Shown here: positions 6,417 to 11,128 of the stretch, one piece after another
How positions within the stretch are numbered: the first letter of the stretch is position 1
Layout of the letters: each line of letters starts with the position of its first letter
From: JADJPL01 sp964607915
Lineage (GTDB): Bacteria > Bacteroidota > Bacteroidia > Chitinophagales > Saprospiraceae
DNA length: 11,128 nucleotides
Direction: 5' to 3'
Assembly (NCBI GenBank): GCA_964607915.1
Contig: CAZSMU010000132.1
Span: forward strand, 1 to 11,128
Made by a program: the position numbers and the translations under genes
The notes under the pieces: model-generated
Database searches by the model: none
The model's input: the letters and a program-made list of their open reading frames with translations, nothing else
Told to the model about the DNA's origin: nothing

Positions 6417-7334
6417 ATGGATATTGCACTAACCGGCAACCAGGTTTTGATCGGATCCCTTCTTTTAGTGCTTTCTGTTCAGGTCCTGATCATGTACCTG
6501 CGCAGAAGCTACAAGAAGAACTCCGAGGGAGGCCTGGTTTCAAAGCATGCCAAAGCCAGCAAGCACAACATCGAGCTCGATGGAAGAACAAAGTACCCGG
6601 AGGTAGATGCCTTCTCCCTCAGCGGTACCTTCTTCAACTACGGGATCGCTATTTCGCTTGGCTTTACGCTGCTCGCATTCGGCTGGACGCAGTACGAAAA
6701 ACAAGTGGTCGCCTCCGATAACTTCATCCTCATCGAGGAAGAAATCGAGGTCGAACCACCGCGTACGGCAGAACCGCCGCCCCCTCCACCCCCTCCGCCG
6801 CCGCCTGTCATCCAGGAAGTGCCCGAGGAATTGATCGAAGAGGAGGATCAGCCCGATTTCGTGGACCAGTCTGTGGAAGCCGAAGAAGAGGTTGTCCGCG
6901 CACCGGAACCCGTGAAAGCACCGCCCCCCCCTCCGCCACCACCGCCCCCTCCCCCCAAGGAGGATGACGAAATCTTCATGGTGGTAGAAGACATGCCGCT
7001 CTTCCCCGGCTGCGAAAGCGAGCCGGACAAGGACGCCCGGAAAAAATGTTCCGACCGCAAAGTGTTCGAGTTCATCGGTAAGAACCTGAAGTATCCGGTG
7101 ATTGCCCGTGAAAACGGTGTAGAAGGCACTGCGGTGGTTCAGTTCGTCGTGGATCGGGATGGCTCCGTGAAAGACGCTTCCGTCCTGCGCGACATTGGCG
7201 CGGGCTGCGGCGACGAAGCTGTTCGCGTAGTCAACCTGATGAACGAGCAGGGGATCAAATGGACCCCCGGCAAGCAGCGCGGACGCCCTGTGAAGGTTCA
7301 ATTCCGCCTGCCGGTGCGCTTCAAGTTGCAGTAG
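6417..7334 (+). CDS. TonB-type energy transducer with two membrane segments
   Basis: A 305-residue inner-membrane protein expected to transmit proton-motive force from ExbB/ExbD to TonB-dependent outer-membrane receptors. Order of parts: a hydrophobic segment (about residues 8-28), a basic linker (29-60, with 'RRSYKK' and 'SKHAKASKHN'), a second hydrophobic segment (about 70-90, 'FFNYGIAISLGFTLLAFGW') of the kind usual for Bacteroidota TonB, an acidic/proline-rich periplasmic spacer with runs of 11 (120-130) and 12 prolines (169-180), and the TonB C-terminal domain (about 190-305). That domain starts 'EDMPLFPGCE', continues with 'NLKYPVIARENGVEGTAVVQFVVDRDGSV' and ends 'RGRPVKVQFRLPVRFKL'. 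Cysteines are at 199, 211 and 264. The extra first segment is unusual; a later ATG at 6492 would leave a single-segment form. The positive-inside rule predicts N-out, C-out for the long form. exbB/exbD are not nearby. Confidence 0.93.
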   Translation: MDIALTGNQVLIGSLLLVLSVQVLIMYLRRSYKKNSEGGLVSKHAKASKHNIELDGRTKYPEVDAFSLSGTFFNYGIAISLGFTLLAFGWTQYEKQVVASDNFILIEEEIEVEPPRTAEPPPPPPPPPPPVIQEVPEELIEEEDQPDFVDQSVEAEEEVVRAPEPVKAPPPPPPPPPPPPKEDDEIFMVVEDMPLFPGCESEPDKDARKKCSDRKVFEFIGKNLKYPVIARENGVEGTAVVQFVVDRDGSVKDASVLRDIGAGCGDEAVRVVNLMNEQGIKWTPGKQRGRPVKVQFRLPVRFKLQ

Positions 7335-7366
7335 GTACTGCTGCGCAGAGCGCCTTTCGGCCACAC

Positions 7367-7400
7367 AAAAAGCCATCTGGAGTTTTCCAGATGGCTTTTT
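7367..7400. terminator. Bidirectional terminator between tonB and the Lon-like gene
   Basis: A 15-base perfect inverted repeat: the left arm (7367-7381) begins with five A then GCCATCTGGA, and the right arm (7386-7400) is TCCAGATGGC then five T, around a 4-base GTTT loop. The A and T ends give a U tract on both strands, so it can stop tonB (plus, ending at 7334) and the convergent Lon-like gene (minus, ending at 7430). Confidence 0.93.
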
Positions 7401-7429
7401 GCATTCATATACCCTCCTCTTAGAATTGC

Positions 7430-9853
7430 TTACGCGCTTTCGGTGGCTTTCTTCGCCTCTGCCTCTGCGGCAAACTGCTTTTCAATCCCTGCCAGATAGC
7501 GCAGGGTTTCGTTGGCTTTGTGCAGTACCGTATCGGGTTCAAATGCGACGGCACCGGTGGCAGCATCGCGGCTCCGCTGTCCGGTAGGCATACCGGTCAG
7601 GATCTCCATCCCTTCAGTTATGGTGGCGACTGCCCATACCTTGAACTTGCCTTCGCGTACCGCATCGAGTACTTCCGGTGCCAGCATGAGGTTGGGCACG
7701 TTGCTTTGCGGGATGACGACCCCGTGTTCACCGGGGAAGCCCGCTTGCCGGCACACTTCAAAAAAGCCTTCGATTTTTTCGTTGACCCCTCCGATGGCCT
7801 GTACTTCGCCCTTTTGGTTGACCGATCCGGTCACGGCGATGCCCTGGCGGATGGGCACGCCCGACAGGGCGGAGAGCAGTGCGTACAGTTCGGCACAGGA
7901 GGCGCTGTCGCCTTCGATTCCTCCGTAGCTTTGCTCGAAGGCCAGGCGGGCGGAAAGGCTCAGGGGTTTGTCCTGGCCGAACAGGTCGAAGAGGAAGCCC
8001 GATAGGATCATCACCCCTTTGCTGTGGATAGGGCCTCCGGTGGTGGCCTCCCGTTCCAGGTCTATGACACCCGCTTTGCCCACGCAGTAGGTAGCGGTGA
8101 TGCGGTTGGGTTTGCCGAAGGCGAGGTCGCCCGCGTCGAGGTAGGCCAGTCCGTTGACCTGGCCCGCTTTAGAGCCTGTCAGGTCGAGCAGATAAGTGCC
8201 GTCGGCGAAGAGCTCTTTGATTTTTTCATAGACCAGGTCGGAGCGGTGGTTCTTTTCCCGCAGTGCTTTTTCCACATGCCGGGACTCGACAGCGGCGGCG
8301 AGGTCTTTTTCCGCATAGAAGTGGGCTTCGCGCAGCACGTCGGCCAGGGCGCTGAAGTGGGTGCTCAGTTTGCCCTGGTGGCCTGCCATCCGGTGGCCTT
8401 GTTCGGCCAATCGGGCGATGGCCTCGGTGGCGAGGGGCAGCAGCCCTTCCTCTTTGGCCATATCCTGCATCCGTGAGGAGAACCCCTGGAGGTTTTCCGG
8501 GCTGGCGTCCATTACATCGTCGAAGTCCGCTTTTATTTTGAACAGTTCCTTAAAGTTATCGTCCCATTGGTAGAGGAGGTGGAACAGTTGCCGCCGCCCT
8601 ACGAGGATGACCTGAACGTCGAGGGCGATGGGTTCCGGTTTGAGGCTTTTGCCCGACATGAAGCCGTATTTCTGTGTGGGGTCTTCGATTTCGAGCTGCT
8701 GGCTGCGCAGGGCCCGCTTGAGGTTTTCCCAGGAAAAAGGCGAGGTCAGCAGGTCGTCTATCGGCAGGATGAGGTAGCCGCCATTGGCCAGGTGCAAGGA
8801 GCCCGGGCGGATGAGGGTAAAGTTGGTCACCAGGGCTCCCATTTCGGATTCGCGTTCGATTTTTCCGAAGAGGTTGTAGTAGGCCGGGTTTAGTTCTACG
8901 AGGATGGGCGCCTTGCGGGCCCGGGCGTTGTCCACCACGACATTCACTTCGTAACGCAGGGACAATTCTTTCTTTTGCAGGCGCAGCATCGGGTTTCCCT
9001 CGTCGTCGTCTTTGCGCAGGAAGAGCAGGAGGTTTTCGAGGATATCGTTTTTCACGTCCTCGAGGTACTCCGTGAGTCCGGGGATAGGGGCATACTTGAC
9101 CAGCAGGTCGTCAAGGATATCTTCGATGGCAAAAAGGGCGGCTTTTTGGTCCAACTGCAGCAGTTCCTGGGCGGTTTGTTTTTCGATTTCCCGCGCTTTG
9201 CGCAGAGCGCCCTGAAGTAGATTCTGAAACTCCCACTGCTTTTTGATGATGCGTTCCCGCTCCGGCTCGCTGAGGCCCATGAAGTCTTTTTGGGTCATTT
9301 CGGCATCGCCCTGTTTGGGGATAGCGATGATTTCCATAGGGGTGCGTTTGATGGCAAAGTTTTCCTGTTCCGCTTTTTCGGAGACGGCGGCGAAGACGCG
9401 CTGTTGTTTTTCCGCGAGGTCTTGTTTGACCGCGTTGATTTTATTGGCATACTCTTCGCTTTCAAAAGTTTTGACCAGTGCGGCGCGGGCTTCGGCGATG
9501 AAGTGCCCTATGTCCGACTTGAGTTCGCGCGCCATGCCGCTGGGTAAACGGAGAGCTTTCGGGCAGTAGGGATCTTTGAAATTATTCACATAGCACCAGT
9601 CGGCGGGCACCGGTGCTTTTTGCGAAAGCCCGTCCAGAAAGTGCCGCACCACTTCGATCTTGCTGTTCCCGTCCGACGACGCGACATAGACATTAAAGCC
9701 GGGTCGGTGGTTTCCGAGGCCAAATTCCAGGGCTTTCACAGCGCGTTCCTGGCCGAGGATACTTTTGTGGGGATCGGCGCCGGAGTCTTTGGTCAGCTCA
9801 AAAGCGTCGGCGGCATAGATTTTTCTCAATAAATTGGTTTCCAAGGGCTTCAT
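7430..9853 (-). CDS. Lon-family ATP-dependent protease (AAA_32/LonH-like)
   Basis: An 807-residue protein of the Lon-related family typified by E. coli YcbZ (AAA_32 ATPase domain plus Lon_C protease domain), expected to act in cytoplasmic protein quality control. Residues about 10-75 hold 'ILGQERAVKALEFGLG' and the P-loop position. A long charged, helical, probably coiled-coil insertion runs about 110-280. The ATPase core resumes at 'GALVTNFTLIRPGSLHLANGGYLILPIDDLL' (about 339-369), 'LDVQVILVG' and 'ELFKIKADFDD'. The protease domain (about 560-755) has 'GQVNGLAY' and the catalytic Ser650 in 'EGDSAS'. Lys693 lies in 'GGVNEKIEG', and the 43-residue Ser-Lys spacing equals E. coli Lon (S679-K722). 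The Walker A site reads SSDGNSKI, so it lacks two of the usual glycines and the Ser/Thr, though Lys65 remains. There is no substrate-binding LON N-domain. It follows the PLD-like gene by 45 bases and ends at the shared terminator. Confidence 0.93.
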   Translation of the reverse strand: MKPLETNLLRKIYAADAFELTKDSGADPHKSILGQERAVKALEFGLGNHRPGFNVYVASSDGNSKIEVVRHFLDGLSQKAPVPADWCYVNNFKDPYCPKALRLPSGMARELKSDIGHFIAEARAALVKTFESEEYANKINAVKQDLAEKQQRVFAAVSEKAEQENFAIKRTPMEIIAIPKQGDAEMTQKDFMGLSEPERERIIKKQWEFQNLLQGALRKAREIEKQTAQELLQLDQKAALFAIEDILDDLLVKYAPIPGLTEYLEDVKNDILENLLLFLRKDDDEGNPMLRLQKKELSLRYEVNVVVDNARARKAPILVELNPAYYNLFGKIERESEMGALVTNFTLIRPGSLHLANGGYLILPIDDLLTSPFSWENLKRALRSQQLEIEDPTQKYGFMSGKSLKPEPIALDVQVILVGRRQLFHLLYQWDDNFKELFKIKADFDDVMDASPENLQGFSSRMQDMAKEEGLLPLATEAIARLAEQGHRMAGHQGKLSTHFSALADVLREAHFYAEKDLAAAVESRHVEKALREKNHRSDLVYEKIKELFADGTYLLDLTGSKAGQVNGLAYLDAGDLAFGKPNRITATYCVGKAGVIDLEREATTGGPIHSKGVMILSGFLFDLFGQDKPLSLSARLAFEQSYGGIEGDSASCAELYALLSALSGVPIRQGIAVTGSVNQKGEVQAIGGVNEKIEGFFEVCRQAGFPGEHGVVIPQSNVPNLMLAPEVLDAVREGKFKVWAVATITEGMEILTGMPTGQRSRDAATGAVAFEPDTVLHKANETLRYLAGIEKQFAAEAEAKKATESA

Positions 9854-9898
9854 GGCGAATATATATTTATTTTTAAAAATTGGACTCCTGTGTGGTGA

Positions 9899-11053
9899 TC
9901 ATATACGTTCTTTTCTTCGGTCAAAAAAGGACACGGCGTAGGCGGTCAGCCAGAGTGCGCCAAAAGCGAGGGCGTTGCCGATGCGCGTGAACAGGGTTTG
10001 GCGTTTTGGGTGGGCTTCCGGGCAGATGCGCTCGCAACGAGTCTCGAGGATGCTTTCCAGTTCGGTGGCCACCTGTAGGGCGAACGCGGGATCGGCGACA
10101 TCCAGGTTGAGTTCCAGGCTTTCAAAGGCGCTCAGGAAATTGAGGTTATAGGAGCCCACAGAGGCCCAGCAGTTGTCGGCTACGGCAATTTTTGCATGCA
10201 GGATACCCTCTTTAAATTCGTAGATTTCCATACCCTGTCGCAGGAGCCAATCGTATAGGAAGCGGGTAGCGCGGAGAGCCAGTCCTACGTCGGAGTATTT
10301 TCCCAGGAGCAGGCGCACGCGCACGCCGCGGCGGGCTGCTTTTCGGAGTTCGTGCAACATCCGCGCGGTAGGTACAAAATAGGCAGCCCCGAGGATGAGG
10401 TCGTGCCGGGCATGGCGGATGGCGTAGCGCAGGCGGGACGTGATTTCCTGTCGCCCGCGCAGCCAGTCGTTGGCGCTCAGGCAGGCCAGTACCCCGCCTG
10501 CGGTACCGGGCAGTGGACGCGCCCGCGTCCAGCGCCGCCGTTCCCATATCTGGGTACAACGTTTGTGGCCATATCCTGCGAGTGGCCCCTGGAGGCGCGC
10601 GCCAAAGTCCAGCCAGGGTGGCTGCCCCTGTACCTCGTTGTAGCGGTCGGCGAAGTTGATGCCGCCGATCAGCATATCGCGCGAGTCGGCCACTACAATC
10701 TTGTGGTGCAGGCGGCGGCCGATACTCAGGTTTTTTGAAAAAAGATGGCCAAAAAAGCGCACATGAACCCCCGCCTGCCGGATTTCTTCCACCCGGGACT
10801 TACCGAGCTCTATCGAGCCGTACGCATCCAGCAGCAGATAGACGGCGACCCCCCGCTGCGCGGCATCGCGCAGGAGTTGCAGTACCCACAGGCCCGTTTC
10901 GTCGGGACTCAGAATATAGACTTGCACATGCAAGGTACGCTCTGCCCCCCGGATACAAGCCTCCAGGGCATCGAAAAATGGTTTGCCGCTGTACAGCAGC
11001 GTCACTTCGTTTCCCCCGGTATATTGTTCTGTGCGTATCCAGCCAGGCAGCAT
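9899..11053 (-). CDS. Phospholipase D-like protein, probable cardiolipin synthase
   Basis: A 384-residue member of the phospholipase D superfamily with two intact HKD motifs: H116-H-K118-x4-D123 followed by 'IGGINFADRYN', and H286-A-K288-x4-D293 followed by 'VGSYNLNFLS'. Each half begins with the usual strand-helix pattern ('LLYSGKPFFDALEACIRGAERTLHVQVYI' and 'RLRYAIRHARHDLILGAAYFVP'). The layout fits ClsB-like cardiolipin synthases, which make cardiolipin or related phospholipids by phosphatidyl transfer at the membrane. The usual N-terminal membrane segments of ClsA are absent; instead a hydrophobic stretch near the C-terminus (about 355-377) precedes a basic tail 'DRRKERI', suggesting C-terminal anchoring. 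ATG 11053 gives a compact N-terminus. A TATATTTT sequence on the minus strand (11076-11069) resembles a -7 box. The Lon-like gene lies 45 bases downstream. Another PLD-type phosphodiesterase activity cannot be excluded. Confidence 0.87.
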   Translation of the reverse strand: MLPGWIRTEQYTGGNEVTLLYSGKPFFDALEACIRGAERTLHVQVYILSPDETGLWVLQLLRDAAQRGVAVYLLLDAYGSIELGKSRVEEIRQAGVHVRFFGHLFSKNLSIGRRLHHKIVVADSRDMLIGGINFADRYNEVQGQPPWLDFGARLQGPLAGYGHKRCTQIWERRRWTRARPLPGTAGGVLACLSANDWLRGRQEITSRLRYAIRHARHDLILGAAYFVPTARMLHELRKAARRGVRVRLLLGKYSDVGLALRATRFLYDWLLRQGMEIYEFKEGILHAKIAVADNCWASVGSYNLNFLSAFESLELNLDVADPAFALQVATELESILETRCERICPEAHPKRQTLFTRIGNALAFGALWLTAYAVSFFDRRKERI

Positions 11054-11128
11054 GGGACTTTTTTCCGAAAAATATACGAAAAAAAATCCGAAGAGGGGTG
11101 ATTTTTATTTGACTTGTGGATGATTCTC
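11054..11128. other. Right-edge region upstream of the PLD-like gene
   Basis: Short AT-rich stretch, presumably the promoter region of the minus-strand PLD-like gene. Apart from the possible -7 box noted for that gene I see no feature. Confidence 0.3.

Noticed and set aside
6540..7376. 278-codon open frame on the minus strand
   Set aside because: Antisense to tonB; its arginine and glycine runs are simply the complement of the proline codons, and it begins inside the bidirectional terminator.
9869..9880. Perfect palindrome ATTTTTAAAAAT between the PLD-like and Lon-like genes
   Set aside because: Only A and T in an AT-rich spacer; expected by chance and without GC pairs to form a stable hairpin.

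Overview
The window looks like an ordinary chromosomal segment of a free-living member of the Bacteroidota with fairly high GC, possibly a Saprospiria- or Chitinophagia-like lineage. The phylum call rests on protein character: an energy transducer TonB with the Bacteroidota-style C-terminal domain (an 'MPLFPGCE'-type entry), a mitochondrial-type citrate synthase, a DUF3109 cysteine-cluster protein, and the absence of strong Shine-Dalgarno sequences before most genes. The finer placement is inference only. I see no transposase, integrase, phage gene, CRISPR array, tRNA or rRNA.

Layout from left to right. A plus-strand pair comes first: a lipoprotein of the 7-bladed lactonase (Pgl-type) family and, 22 bases on, a short-chain dehydrogenase whose catalytic Tyr-Lys pair is replaced by Ser-Arg. 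A small minus-strand SCP2 sterol-carrier-like protein converges on the pair. A 337-base divergent intergenic region follows, rich in small inverted repeats, and then a plus-strand Hsp20 small heat-shock gene that ends at a clear intrinsic terminator. Next is a minus-strand DUF3109 gene, then a long (499-base) AT-rich gap with no credible gene.

The centre is metabolic and envelope housekeeping on the plus strand. It holds citrate synthase (gltA) with its own terminator, glycine cleavage H protein (gcvH), and a TonB-type energy transducer with two predicted membrane segments and two long polyproline runs. A long, near-symmetrical bidirectional terminator separates tonB from the convergent right-hand block. 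That block is two minus-strand genes probably transcribed together: a phospholipase D/cardiolipin synthase-like protein first, then a Lon-family (AAA_32/LonH-like) protease with an intact Ser-Lys dyad but an eroded Walker A motif.

The genes do not form one pathway. Themes are central carbon metabolism (GltA, GcvH), protein quality control (Hsp20, Lon-like) and envelope or lipid functions (TonB, PLD-like, SCP2). I did not find a convincing undescribed multi-gene system. The points most worth checking are the atypical SDR active site, the two-membrane-segment TonB, the inverted-repeat cluster upstream of hsp20, the long leader before gltA and the degenerate ATPase motifs of the Lon-like protein.
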